Shown: in pieces, positions 44,473 through 55,400 of the stretch
Position numbering within the stretch: the stretch's first letter is position 1
Layout of the letters: each line of letters opens with the position of its first letter
Assembly: GCA_040755095.1 (NCBI GenBank)
Contig: JBFMBH010000008.1
Location: 1-61,230, forward strand
Reading direction: 5' to 3'
Length of the DNA stretch: 61,230 nucleotides
Origin: Thermodesulfobacteriota bacterium
Lineage (GTDB): Bacteria > Desulfobacterota > Desulfobulbia > Desulfobulbales > JBFMBH01
Notes under the pieces: generated by a model
Databases searched by the model: none
What the model saw: the letters and a program-made list of their open reading frames with translations, nothing else
Told to the model about the DNA's origin: nothing
Position numbers and translations under genes: made by a program

Positions 44473-45423
44473 TCAGGACAGCCGCCAGTCCAGGGTCTTC
44501 GCCAGGCCTTCCTCCAGGCTGGTCCTGGCCTGCCAGCCCAGTCCCGCGGCCGCCGCCTCGACCTGGAGGCAGCTCCGGGACAGGTCCCCTGGCCGGGCCG
44601 GCTGGCAGGAGAGATCGGCGAGGCCCGCCGGCAGATCCGGCCGCCGGCGGCGCACCGCGGCAAGGATGGCGTTGAAAAGCTCCCGGGTGCGGGTGGGCCG
44701 GCCAGTGCCGATATTGAAGGCCTGGCCGCTGCCTTGCTCCAGGGCGGCCAGATTGGCGGCGGTGACGTCGCCGACAAAACAGTAGTCCCGGGTCATGCCC
44801 GCCGGCTCGCCGGCGAAATGGAACAGGGTGCAGCCCTGACCGGCCAGGAGCCGGTCCATGAAGATGGCCACCACCCCGGCCTCGCCGTGGGGCACCTGCC
44901 GGGGGCCGTAGATGTTGGCGTAGCGGAGCACCGTGTAGTCCAGACCGTACTGGTGCCGGTAGAAGGCCAGGTACTGCTCGGAGACCGCCTTGGTGATGGC
45001 GTACGGCGACAGGGGCTGGGGCGGGCAGGCCTCGGAGGTGGGGTATTCCGCTGCCTCGCCGTAAATGGCGCCGCCAGAGGAGATGAAGATCACCTTCCGC
45101 ACGCCGTGCCGCCGGCTGGCCTCCAGGAGGTTGATGAAGCCCCGGACATTGACATCGGCGTCGAAGGCCGGATCCGCCACCGAGGCGGGCACCGACATCT
45201 GGGCCGCGTGGTGGTTGACGAGGTCGAACCGCTCCCGGACAAAGAGCTTGTCGACCTCGGCGGCCCGCACGTCCATGAGAACGAACCGGGCCTGCGGGTG
45301 CAGGTTCTCCCAGCGGCCGGTGAACAGGTTGTCCACCACCGTCACCTCATGGCCCGCCGCGACATAGGCGTCGACGACATTGGAGCCGATGAAGCCGGCC
45401 CCACCGGTAACCAGGATCTTCAT
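44473..45423 (-). CDS. UDP-glucose 4-epimerase-like SDR
   Basis: 316 residues. KILVTGGAGFIGSNVVDAYVAAGHEVTVVDNL binds NAD; HHAAQMSVPASVADPAFDADVNV, ISSGGAIYGEA and the catalytic SPYAITKAVSEQYL follow, with RYANIYGPRQ and GMTRDYCFVGDV. This is the GalE-like subgroup common in polysaccharide loci, shorter than E. coli GalE; substrate could be UDP-Glc or UDP-GlcNAc. Between glmS (10 bases) and the dehydrogenase (30 bases) in the operon. Confidence 0.88.
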   Translation of the reverse strand: MKILVTGGAGFIGSNVVDAYVAAGHEVTVVDNLFTGRWENLHPQARFVLMDVRAAEVDKLFVRERFDLVNHHAAQMSVPASVADPAFDADVNVRGFINLLEASRRHGVRKVIFISSGGAIYGEAAEYPTSEACPPQPLSPYAITKAVSEQYLAFYRHQYGLDYTVLRYANIYGPRQVPHGEAGVVAIFMDRLLAGQGCTLFHFAGEPAGMTRDYCFVGDVTAANLAALEQGSGQAFNIGTGRPTRTRELFNAILAAVRRRRPDLPAGLADLSCQPARPGDLSRSCLQVEAAAAGLGWQARTSLEEGLAKTLDWRLS

Positions 45424-45433
45424 GGGCGGTCTC

Positions 45434-47281
45434 CTATTCCACGGTGACGCTCTTGGCCAGATTCCGGGGCTGATCCACGTCGCAGCCCCGGAGGGTGGCG
45501 ATCTCGTAGGCCAGGAGCTGCAACGGGATGGTGGCCAGGATCGGGGTCAGGGCCTCCTGGATCACCGGCAGGAGGAGGACGTGCTCGCTGATCCGGGCCA
45601 GGGCGGTGTCGCCGGCCGAGCCGATCAGGATAATCCGTCCGTGGCGGGAGCGCACCTCCTCAACGTTGGAGATCACCTTTTCATAAACCGCATCCCGGGG
45701 CGCCAGGGTCAGGACCGGCATGTCCCGGTCGATGAGGGCAATGGGGCCGTGCTTCATCTCGCCAGCGGCATAGCCTTCGGCGTGGATATACGAGATCTCC
45801 TTGAGCTTCAATGCCCCTTCCAGGGCAATGGGGAAGTGGAGCCCCCGGCCCAGGTAGAGAAAGTCCCGGCTGTCGGCGAAGGCCCGGGCCAGGGCCTGGC
45901 TTTCGGCCTGGATGCGGGGCAGCTCCTGCTCGAGGATGGCTGGCAGCTCGACCAGGCCGTGCACCAGCACCCGTTGCTCCTCCCGGGACAAGGTGCCCCG
46001 CACCTGGGCCAGCTGGAGGGCCAGAAGGGCCAGCGCCGCCAGCTGGCTGGTGAAGGCCTTGGTGGAGGCGACCCCGATCTCCGGACCGGCGTGGGTATAG
46101 AGGGTGCCATCCGCCTCCCGGGTCATGGTGGAGCCGACGACATTGCAGATGGCCAGGATCGGCGAGCCCAACCTCTTGGCCAGCCGCATCCCGGCCAGGG
46201 TGTCTGCCGTCTCGCCGGACTGGGAGATGGGCACGGTGATCACCCGCTCATCCAGGACCAGCGAGCGGTAGCGGAATTCGGAGGCGATATCCACCTCCAC
46301 CGGCAGCCGCGCCCAGCGCTCGATCCAGTACTTGCCCACCAGGGCCGCATGCCAGGAGGTGCCGCAGGCGACGAAACAGACCCGCTCCGCCCGCTGCCAG
46401 ACCTCGGCCGGCAGGCCGATCTCGGACAGATCCACCAGCCCGGTCTCCGGATTCAGGCGGCCCCGGAGGGTGCTCTGGACGGCCTGGGGCTGCTCGAAGA
46501 TCTCCTTGAGCATGAAATGCTTGAAGCCGGCCTTCTCGGCCATGGCAGCGTTCCAGTCGATGTGCTGCACCGGCTTGTCCACCGGTATCCCATCCGCCAG
46601 CCGGCTGACCGCGATGCGATCGGCCGAAAGCTCCGCCATCTCCTGGTCGTCCAGGTACAGCACCTCCCGGGTGTACGGCAGCAGGGCCGGGACGTCCGAG
46701 GCCATGAAGGCGCCACCGCCCTCCTTCACCCCCAGCACCAGGGGGCTCTGGTTGCGGGCTGCGATCAGCCGGTCCGGCGCGCCCTGCCACAACACCCCCA
46801 CCGCGTACGAGCCGTCCACCCGGCCCAGGGCCTGCCGCACCGCCGCTGCCAGCGCCAGCCCCTGGGCCAGGGCCTCCTCCACCAGATGCGCCACCACCTC
46901 GGTGTCCGTCTCCGAGGCAAAGACATGGCCGCGGCCTTTCAGCTCCTCCCGCAAGGAATGGTAGTTCTCGATGATGCCGTTATGGACCACCACCAGCCGG
47001 CCGGTGCAGTCGCTGTGGGGGTGGGCATTGGCCTCGGTGGGCGCGCCATGGGTGGCCCAGCGGGTATGGCCGAGCCCGATGTGGCTGGCCAGATCCTGGC
47101 GTCCCTCCAGGGCCTCCTCCAGATTCACCAGCTTGCCCTGGCAGCGCTGCCGCACCAGCTCACCGCCGTGCAGAAAGACCACCCCTGCCGAGTCGTAGCC
47201 CCGGTATTCCAGCCGCTTCAGGCCCTCCACCAGCACGGGCACGGCCTGCCGTGGCCCCACGTAGCCAACGATCCCACACAT
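45434..47281 (-). CDS. glmS: Glutamine-fructose-6-phosphate aminotransferase
   Basis: 615 residues. Makes glucosamine 6-phosphate from fructose 6-phosphate and glutamine. The N-terminal nucleophile Cys is directly after Met (MCGIVGYVG); HTRWATHGAPTEANAHPH and GSYAVGVLW belong to the glutaminase; two SIS domains carry CGTSWHAALVGKYWIE, SQSGETADTLAGMRLAK and the tail DVDQPRNLAKSVTVE. A ribosome site AAGGAGG precedes the ATG. First gene of the minus-strand sugar-nucleotide operon. Its leader contains a 28-bp palindrome; there is no sign of a glmS ribozyme. Confidence 0.96.
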   Translation of the reverse strand: MCGIVGYVGPRQAVPVLVEGLKRLEYRGYDSAGVVFLHGGELVRQRCQGKLVNLEEALEGRQDLASHIGLGHTRWATHGAPTEANAHPHSDCTGRLVVVHNGIIENYHSLREELKGRGHVFASETDTEVVAHLVEEALAQGLALAAAVRQALGRVDGSYAVGVLWQGAPDRLIAARNQSPLVLGVKEGGGAFMASDVPALLPYTREVLYLDDQEMAELSADRIAVSRLADGIPVDKPVQHIDWNAAMAEKAGFKHFMLKEIFEQPQAVQSTLRGRLNPETGLVDLSEIGLPAEVWQRAERVCFVACGTSWHAALVGKYWIERWARLPVEVDIASEFRYRSLVLDERVITVPISQSGETADTLAGMRLAKRLGSPILAICNVVGSTMTREADGTLYTHAGPEIGVASTKAFTSQLAALALLALQLAQVRGTLSREEQRVLVHGLVELPAILEQELPRIQAESQALARAFADSRDFLYLGRGLHFPIALEGALKLKEISYIHAEGYAAGEMKHGPIALIDRDMPVLTLAPRDAVYEKVISNVEEVRSRHGRIILIGSAGDTALARISEHVLLLPVIQEALTPILATIPLQLLAYEIATLRGCDVDQPRNLAKSVTVE

Positions 47282-47318
47282 AGTGCCTCCTTGTCGCTCC
47301 ACAGGACTGGATCTCGAT

Positions 47319-47346
47319 ATCGGGCGCGCCGGCCGGCGCGCCCGAT
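47319..47346. repeat. 28-bp perfect palindrome at the glmS start site
   Basis: An uninterrupted 28-base palindrome made of two abutting GGCGCGCC-containing halves, AT at both ends. It covers the predicted glmS transcription start (near 47341) and the first transcribed bases. As DNA it could be an operator; as RNA it would form a very stable 5' hairpin. Confidence 0.65.
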
Positions 47347-47347
47347 C

Positions 47348-47376
47348 GTTATAGCCTATCGGCCACCTTTTTGAAA
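47348..47376 (-). promoter_or_regulatory. Sigma-70 promoter of the glmS operon
   Basis: Minus strand TTTCAA (47376-47371), 17-base spacer, TATAAC (47353-47348). The palindrome starts two bases downstream. Confidence 0.55.
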
Positions 47377-47408
47377 CAGGATGATCTTGCCGTGCAAAAC
47401 GAACCGCA

Positions 47409-47457
47409 GAATGTCCAACAAGGGATTTCGAAGGTTGAAGGGAGCGGTTGGACATTC
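47409..47457. repeat. Inverted repeat in AT-richer intergenic DNA
   Basis: GAATGTCCAAC at 47409-47419 and its exact complement GTTGGACATTC at 47447-47457 enclose 27 bases; further ATTC/TTGTT-type short units follow to about 47490. The region is AT-richer than its surroundings and has no gene. It resembles dispersed ATTC-type intergenic repeats seen in some deltaproteobacterial genomes. With the glmS promoter it fills most of the 47282-47654 gap. Confidence 0.45.
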
Positions 47458-47568
47458 CTTGTTCGGTATTCTGCATTCGTTGTTGGAGCCCTACGTCAGC
47501 CAGGCGCGGCCCCTGGCTCCTCCCATCGAAAGGCCCATGACTTGCCCCGGGGCGGCCAGGGCCGAAGG

Positions 47569-47597
47569 TTGACACTCCCTGGGCCCGTCCGTATAAT
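47569..47597 (+). promoter_or_regulatory. Perfect sigma-70 consensus promoter
   Basis: TTGACA, 17-base spacer, TATAAT: exact consensus in all twelve positions with the optimal spacer. It drives the sigma-54 activator gene. The start near 47604 rules out the upstream GTG at 47601 as start codon. Confidence 0.85.
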
Positions 47598-47654
47598 GCG
47601 GTGGCCTTCTTTGACCCCAGCGGTCCGCCCCTCAACCTGGTGCCCCACCCATTC

Positions 47655-49535
<1,881 letters not shown>

Positions 49536-49656
49536 CAACCGGCATGGCACTTGCAAACCTTGTTGACCCAGACAAACGTCGTATCGCCACCATGGCGATG
49601 ACAGGCCCGCCGCCACAAGAGCGCATGCCGTGCCGCATTCCACCGGGGGACCGACC

Positions 49657-50181
49657 ATGAAGGACTGCTGCCCGTACTGGGACCTCCGCCGCCATGACTG
49701 TATGATGACCGGTGCCGGGGTGTTCATCCCCCTGCCGGACCACATCGACGCCTTCTGCCGCACGCTCGAGTTCGCCTCCTGCAAGCATTTCCGCCGCAGC
49801 TGTGAGCTGCAGCGGGCCCGGGCCGAGGAGCGGGGCATCCTGTTCACCGACGGCCGGCGCCGCTACCCCCGGCTGCCCAGCCGGGTGAGCGTTGCTCTTG
49901 CCGCCGCCAATGGGAACGGCCAGGGCCAGATCCTCGCTGACCAGGCCCATACGGTGGATCTGTCCATCGGCGGCATGCGGGTCGAGACCCCCACCTCGCT
50001 GCCGGCGGAGAAGATGGTGCTGTTCACCTTCGGTGAGGGGTTCGCCCGGCCTGCCTTCCAGGGGCTGGGGCAGATCCGCTGGGCCGATCGGGTCCCCGAC
50101 GGTACCTTCCAGGCCGGGGTGGCGTTTCTGGACTATCAGACCAGCCAGGCCGTGAGCCAGCACCTGGGATTGGCCAGCTGA
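49657..50181 (+). CDS. PilZ protein with N-terminal cysteine cluster
   Basis: 174 residues from the ATG at 49657. The first ~55 residues carry seven Cys (MKDCCPYWDLRRHDC, then CRTLEFASCKHFRRSC), suited to a zinc or iron-sulfur site. The C-terminal PilZ domain has RxxxR in GRRRYPRLPSR and D-x-S-x-x-G in VDLSIGGMRVET, both intact, so c-di-GMP binding is expected. A combined metal/redox and c-di-GMP input would be unusual. Follows the sigma-54 activator by 121 bases and may share its transcript. Confidence 0.82.
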   Translation: MKDCCPYWDLRRHDCMMTGAGVFIPLPDHIDAFCRTLEFASCKHFRRSCELQRARAEERGILFTDGRRRYPRLPSRVSVALAAANGNGQGQILADQAHTVDLSIGGMRVETPTSLPAEKMVLFTFGEGFARPAFQGLGQIRWADRVPDGTFQAGVAFLDYQTSQAVSQHLGLAS

Positions 50182-50190
50182 TTCAGAACG

Positions 50191-50227
50191 TTCCGGATTT
50201 CAGGAAAATCTGTTCAGCAATCCGGAA
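50191..50227. terminator. Possible bidirectional hairpin between convergent genes
   Basis: TTCCGGATT at 50191-50199 pairs with AATCCGGAA at 50219-50227 around a 19-base loop. No U-run, so termination is uncertain. Lies between the PilZ gene and the convergent CheZ-like gene. Confidence 0.35.
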
Positions 50228-50383
50228 ATCCTCCGGGTTGACGAACAGCCGCCCCCGCGCCCAATCAAGGGCAAGCCTACTCAACCCAGCCAACAGCTCG
50301 GTCTTTCTGCGCTGGCGGCGGCCCGCCACCGGGCGAGCCGGCGGTGCCCCGGATCCTCCGCCCAGGACCGGCCTGCCCTCGGC

Positions 50384-51937
50384 TCAGAACCCCATCCCGG
50401 CCAGCATCCGGTTGACGGTGTCCTGGTCCAGGATCCCTTTCTCCCCCACGGCCTCGCCGGACAGACCGCCCATGAGGTCGTCCACGTCCTTCTGGGCCAG
50501 GGCCTTGCTCTCCTCCACGGTCAGGCCCCGGTTCTGCTCCCGGTTCTTGAGCTGGGAGCCGAAGGAGACGACGATGGCCAGGAGCTGGACCTCGAAATCG
50601 GTCAGCAGCTTGATGATCTTCATGATCTGCTGGCCGGACAGATCCTGAAAGCTCAAGGTCTCGAGGATGCGGGCCACATCCTCGCTGATGCCGGCCACCA
50701 TGCCGAAGGCCGCCCCCACCTTGTCCAGGATCTCGTCCCGCGCCTCCCGCGTCATGGGCGCGTAGGCGAAGGTGGCGGGAGCCGACTCGCTGCCCACCGC
50801 CTCCCGGTCGATCATGCCGGCCAATCGCTTGAGGCTGCGCCCCAGAAGGTCATCCAGGTCCTGGAGGCGGCTGTCCGAGGCCTGGATGCCCTCCTCGGCT
50901 GCCGCCGCCATCTGGCCGGCGGCCGGCACCAGGGGCGGCATTTCGATAGGCAGGGTGCTGTCCAGGAAGATGGAGGCCCGGTTCTCCTTCATCTTGCCCA
51001 CCAGCTTGCGGAAGGCCTCCGCCTGGCAGGCCTCGGCCAGCACATCCAGCAGGCTGTCCAGGGGGATGTTCAGAAAGTTGTCCCCGTCGGGAGCCATTCC
51101 TGCGGCCACGGCATTCATGCCGCCCTGGAAGGTCTCCGTCACGAAGATCTCCGCCGCCTTCTGGCGGGCGGTGCTGAGATGCTTCTTGACCCCCTCGTTG
51201 GTGCAGAACTCGTACAGGGTCTGGAAGATGACATCCAGCTGGAAATCCAGGCGGTCGGCGGCGGGCATGGGAGCCGCCGGCTCGCCGGGGGTGCGCAGGG
51301 AGGCGATGATGCCCCTGGCTTCCTGCGCCAGGCCCCGCAGCTCCGCCAGCTCCGTCCCCAGGGACGATGGCACCGGTGCGACGGCATAAAGCTCGCCCTC
51401 GGGCAGCTCCTGATCCCGGAAGGCGTGGTGGTCCTTGAGATGGGAGAGCAGATCCCGGGCCGCGATCGTCTCCCTTTGGATCTTCTCCACCGAGTCCATG
51501 ATCTCCATGGTGGCCCGCTCGGTCATCTCGACGATGTCCTTGAGCTGGCTCTTGGCGGTCTCCAGCTTGTCACCGGCCTCGTCCAGCTGGGCCCGCTTCA
51601 GCCGCCGGTCCTCGGCAGGGATGGTCATGAGGGTGCTGGAGAGCTTGCGCGCCAGGCCGCCGATGTCCCGGTAGAGATCGGTGGAGATGTCCTTGTAATA
51701 GGACTCCTCGGCAAAGCCGGTCGGCTCGGGCTCGGGAGCCGGAGCAGGCGGCGGTGGCGGTGGGACCGGCGGCGGCGCGGCCGGGGGCTCAGCGGCCAGG
51801 ATCCGCTCCACGACGCGGGTGGCGCTGGACTCCTGCTCGGCCACCACGGTGATGTGGTAGATCACATCGGTGGTCGCGATCCGGAAGGAGCCGGAGGTGA
51901 TCTCCAGGAAGACCTCGGGCTTGTTCGCCGCAGGCAT
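50384..51937 (-). CDS. CheZ-like protein phosphatase with large insertion
   Basis: 517 residues from the ATG at 51937, with GGGGGGAGGG upstream. An N-terminal ~48-residue beta segment (EVFLEITSGSFRIATTDVIYHITVV) and a Pro-rich linker (51-72) precede the first CheZ helix (LYRDIGGLARKLSSTL ... AKSQLKDIVEMTERATMEIMDSVE, about 88-155). The second CheZ helix, with the catalytic FQDLSGQQ at 430-437 and the VQLLAIVVSFG continuation, comes only after about 250 further residues, where E. coli CheZ has a short turn. The tail has two copies of a CheY-binding-like peptide, QKDVDDLMGGL and the terminal TVNRMLAGMGF. Expected to dephosphorylate a CheY-like protein. No che gene is nearby; a PilZ gene lies 52 bases upstream on the same strand. 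Confidence 0.8.
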   Translation of the reverse strand: MPAANKPEVFLEITSGSFRIATTDVIYHITVVAEQESSATRVVERILAAEPPAAPPPVPPPPPPAPAPEPEPTGFAEESYYKDISTDLYRDIGGLARKLSSTLMTIPAEDRRLKRAQLDEAGDKLETAKSQLKDIVEMTERATMEIMDSVEKIQRETIAARDLLSHLKDHHAFRDQELPEGELYAVAPVPSSLGTELAELRGLAQEARGIIASLRTPGEPAAPMPAADRLDFQLDVIFQTLYEFCTNEGVKKHLSTARQKAAEIFVTETFQGGMNAVAAGMAPDGDNFLNIPLDSLLDVLAEACQAEAFRKLVGKMKENRASIFLDSTLPIEMPPLVPAAGQMAAAAEEGIQASDSRLQDLDDLLGRSLKRLAGMIDREAVGSESAPATFAYAPMTREARDEILDKVGAAFGMVAGISEDVARILETLSFQDLSGQQIMKIIKLLTDFEVQLLAIVVSFGSQLKNREQNRGLTVEESKALAQKDVDDLMGGLSGEAVGEKGILDQDTVNRMLAGMGF

Positions 51938-51989
51938 GTTCTGCACCCTCCCCCCTCGGGTTGTCTCCCCGCCCATACGCCTCGATGGC

Positions 51990-52370
51990 TTACAGCCGGA
52001 TCCGGCCGGAAAAGCGCACCGCCACCTCGGCGTGACCATTCTGCTGCCCGCTGGCCGTCACCCGCAGGACCTGGCCGATAACCTTGAGAACGCCGATCTC
52101 GGACTGGCTTGGCCGCGGCTGCCAGTCGTCCTCCTGCTCGGCCCAGCCGGGAAACTCCATCCGGAGAATGAGCTGCATGCCTTGCCGGACATCCCGGGCG
52201 GTCAGGAAGCGCAGGCCCCCGCCGCCAAGATCGACGACCACCCCCTCTCCTGACCAGGACTCGGCCCCAAGGTCCCACAAGGGCGAAAAACGAACCTTGA
52301 GATCCTTGCGCACCCGGGTGTGCCGCCGTCGCTCCTCGGGTCCTCTTTCCGGCTCCTGGGAGATCTTCAT
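51990..52370 (-). CDS. PilZ-domain protein
   Basis: 126 residues. PilZ signature R-motif in ERRRHTRVRKDLKVRFSPL and second motif DLGGGGLRF, where Gly replaces the Ser of D-x-S-x-x-G; binding of c-di-GMP may be weakened. Strands VIGQVLRVTASG and AEVAVRFSG complete the barrel. Start codon at 52370 after a ribosome-site-like GAACTCAG-poor context, so the exact start is less sure. Transcribed towards the CheZ-like gene 52 bases on; the two are probably co-expressed, joining c-di-GMP sensing to a CheY-type phosphatase. Confidence 0.78.
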   Translation of the reverse strand: MKISQEPERGPEERRRHTRVRKDLKVRFSPLWDLGAESWSGEGVVVDLGGGGLRFLTARDVRQGMQLILRMEFPGWAEQEDDWQPRPSQSEIGVLKVIGQVLRVTASGQQNGHAEVAVRFSGRIRL

Positions 52371-52397
52371 GATGATCGCACCTGTAACCCACTGAGT

Positions 52398-52425
52398 TTG
52401 CAGTCAAAAGCTTTCAGAGTATTCT
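52398..52425 (+). promoter_or_regulatory. Possible promoter of the DUF748 gene
   Basis: TTGCAG, a 16-base spacer and TATTCT in a short AT-rich stretch, about 40 bases before the start of the large envelope protein. Confidence 0.4.
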
Positions 52426-52466
52426 TGCTACCTTAACAAGATCCACCGCAGCTTGCCAAGGATGAA

Positions 52467-55400
52467 ATGCGGCCCCGCCCCCCGGGCATGCTCAGCCGCC
52501 ATCTTGGCGCCCGCGGCGGCACATCGAAACCTCTGGTCGGCCTCCCCATGTCCCCTACCCCGTCCCAGGATTCCCGCACCACCACGGCCCTCGGCGGCGG
52601 TCCACCGCCGGTCTCGCCCGGCCGCCGGCGGACCCCGAACCGCCGCATCCGCCGCCATCCCTGGCACCGGGGCCTTTCCGTAGCCGCCCTTTTCGTCCTC
52701 CTGGCCGGGCTCGGCCTTCTGGGCCTGGGCCTCGCCGTGCCCTGGCTCCTGACCCAGGCCGGGCCGCCCCGGCTCGCAGGGCTTCTCCGGCAGCCGGTGT
52801 CCCTGGACTACGCCGCCTTTGATCCTCTTGCCCTGCGCCTGCGGCTCACGGGCGGCCGGATCGGCGCCCCGGCGGCCGCCGGCCGCATGTCGGCCCTCGC
52901 TTTCCGGTCCCTGGTCCTGGAGCTGGACTGGCGCTCGGTGCTTGCCGGCCGGCCCCGTACCCGGCTTGAGCTGGACGACCTGCGCCTGGCCTGCCAGCAG
53001 CAGCCCTCCGGGACGATCCTGCCTGCCATCCGGCTGCCATCCGGCCAGGACCGCTTGCCTCTGCCCTGGCCGCTGCCGGCCCTGGGCGAGCTGGCGGTCC
53101 GCCACAGCCGGCTGACCGTGCTGCCCGCCCAGGGGCCGGAGGGCCTGGTGCTGGAGATTGAGGAGCTGGCCCTGGCCGGCCTCGGCTCCCGCCGGGCCCA
53201 GGGCCGGCTTGCGGCCAGCCTGGCCGGCCGGCCCCTGACCCTGACCACCCTGCCGGCCGAGCCGGCCGATCCCCAGCATCTCCTCTTCCGCGGTGGCATC
53301 ACCGGCCTCGATCTGGGCCTCCTCTCCCCGCTGCTGCCGGCTGGCCGCCGGGAGTCCGGCTCCTGGACCGGCCAGGCCGACCTGGATCTGGTCTGCCGGC
53401 TGCCGCTGGCGCCCGGGCGCCTGGGCTCCCTGTCCCTGGCGGTGCGGGCCCGGCTGGGTCGCACCGCCATCAGCGACCGCCAGGGCCGGCCCTGGCTCAC
53501 AGCGGCGGCTGGCCAGGCGATGGTGGATGACTGGCGGCCATTGGCCGCCGCCTGGCGTCTTGCCAGGCTGGACTGGCAGGAGCCGCAACTGCAGCTGCCG
53601 GCCGCCGCAGCCGGCGACCAGACCGCCCTGGATGCGGCCCACAAGGCCCTGCCGGCTGCCGTCCTGTGGGCCGGGACGGTGGCCGATGAGGTCCACCTGC
53701 AGGACGGCTCCCTGCTCGATCCCGGGGGCCAGGCCATCCTCTCTCATCTCCACCTGGGCCTCCGGGGTCTGCGCGCGGACCCGGCCGCCCCGGCCGAGGT
53801 GACGCTGGCGGCCGGCGCGGAGGCCGGCCTGGCCGTGACCCTGACCGGTGAGGTCCGCCGGCAGCCGTTCCGGCTGGCGGCCGACCTCGCCGCCTCCGGT
53901 CTGCCTCTGGCCATGCTGGTGCCGGGGCCGGATGACGCCGGCCCCCGTGTCACCGGGGCGGCCACTGCGACTGGCCACCTGACCATGACCGCTGGCAGCG
54001 ATGGCCAACCCTTCTGGCAGCTGGCCGATCTGACGGCAGACCTCGCGGACCTGACCGCGACCAGGGCCGGCCAGGCCTGGCTGCACCTGCCGGCGGCCCG
54101 GATGGAGAACGGCCGCCTGGGCAGCGACGGGATCCTGGACCTCGGGGACTTGGCCGCCCAGGGCGGCGATCTCACCCTGGACTGGCGGCCGGCCGCCGGC
54201 AGCCTCGCCTCAGGGGAAGATCCATGGCCAGCCTGCATCCTGCCCGGCTGGCGTCTGCAGGGCCAGTCCCTGACGCTGTCGCCGGCCGCTATTCGGGTCC
54301 TGGTGAGCGATAGCGAGAGCCTCCCACCCTGGTTCCTTGAGGCGGCGACCCTGGAGCTGGGCCCCCTGTCCGCGTCCGGCGGGACCCCCATGACCCTGCG
54401 GGTGGCCGGCACACTGCAGGGCGGCCGCCTGCGCCTGGAAGGCGAGACCGACCCGTCCCTGGCCAGCGGCCGCTTCCGGCTCGAGGTGGCGGACCTGGAT
54501 CTGGCGGCGCGGCCGGAGCTGTTCGCCGGCTGGTGGCGCCCGGGGATCAGCCAGGCCCGACTCGATGCCCAGGGCGAGCTGTCGGTTTCGCCCGCTGCAG
54601 CCGGCGGCCGGATCTGCGCCTTTGCCGGCCAGGCCCGTCTCGGTCCCACTGCCACGGCAGCGGCGGGCCCGGACGGTCCCCTCCTCGCCTGGCAGGAAGG
54701 CGTGGCCGAGGGGATCGTCGTCCACAGCCGACCGCCAGCCCTGGCTATCAGCCGTCTGGCCATCCGTGCCCCCCGGCTGCAATGGCCGGCCAGCACCACC
54801 GGCAGCGCGGCGACCGGGCTCTTTCCTCCGCCAGCCGCTGCCCCCCAGCTGCCGGTGACCGTCTCCCACCTGGAGGTGGAGGACGGCACCCTGACCGTGA
54901 CCGACCAGCGCCTGGAGCCGGCCTTGAAGATGACCGTGGAGGGCCTTTCGGCCTCGGCCGACAACCTGACGCGCCAGCCTGGGGCGGTCACCGGCTTCTT
55001 CGCCCAGGGCCGGCTGGCCCCCGGGGCCGCACTCCGGTGCCAGGGCCAGATCACCCGGCCGGAGGGTGGACCGGAGCTGGCCGGCCGCCTGGAGGTAACG
55101 GACTGGGACCTCGCTGCCCTGGCACCCTGGGTGGAGCGGGAGCTGCCGCTGGCCGTTGCCGGCGCGCGGGCGGAGATGACAGTTTCGTTCGGCGCGCGCC
55201 CGGACGGCTTCTGGCGGGAGCTGTCCATCGCCGCCACCGGCCTGGAGCTTCACCCCAGCGATCACCGGGGCCACGCCCTGCCCCTGCCGCTGGCCCTGGC
55301 CCTTTGGACCGATGCCGAGGGCGTGACCCGGATACCAGTCGCGGTCCGGACCATTGCCGGCCAGGAGCCGCTGCCCCTGGTCCAGGCTGCCCTCAGGGCC

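Noticed and set aside
47282-47400. glmS ribozyme
   Set aside because: The leader is short and contains only a GC palindrome; no ribozyme core sequence was seen.
47601-47654. GTG start at 47601 for the sigma-54 activator
   Set aside because: It lies upstream of the predicted transcription start (near 47604) of a perfect sigma-70 promoter.
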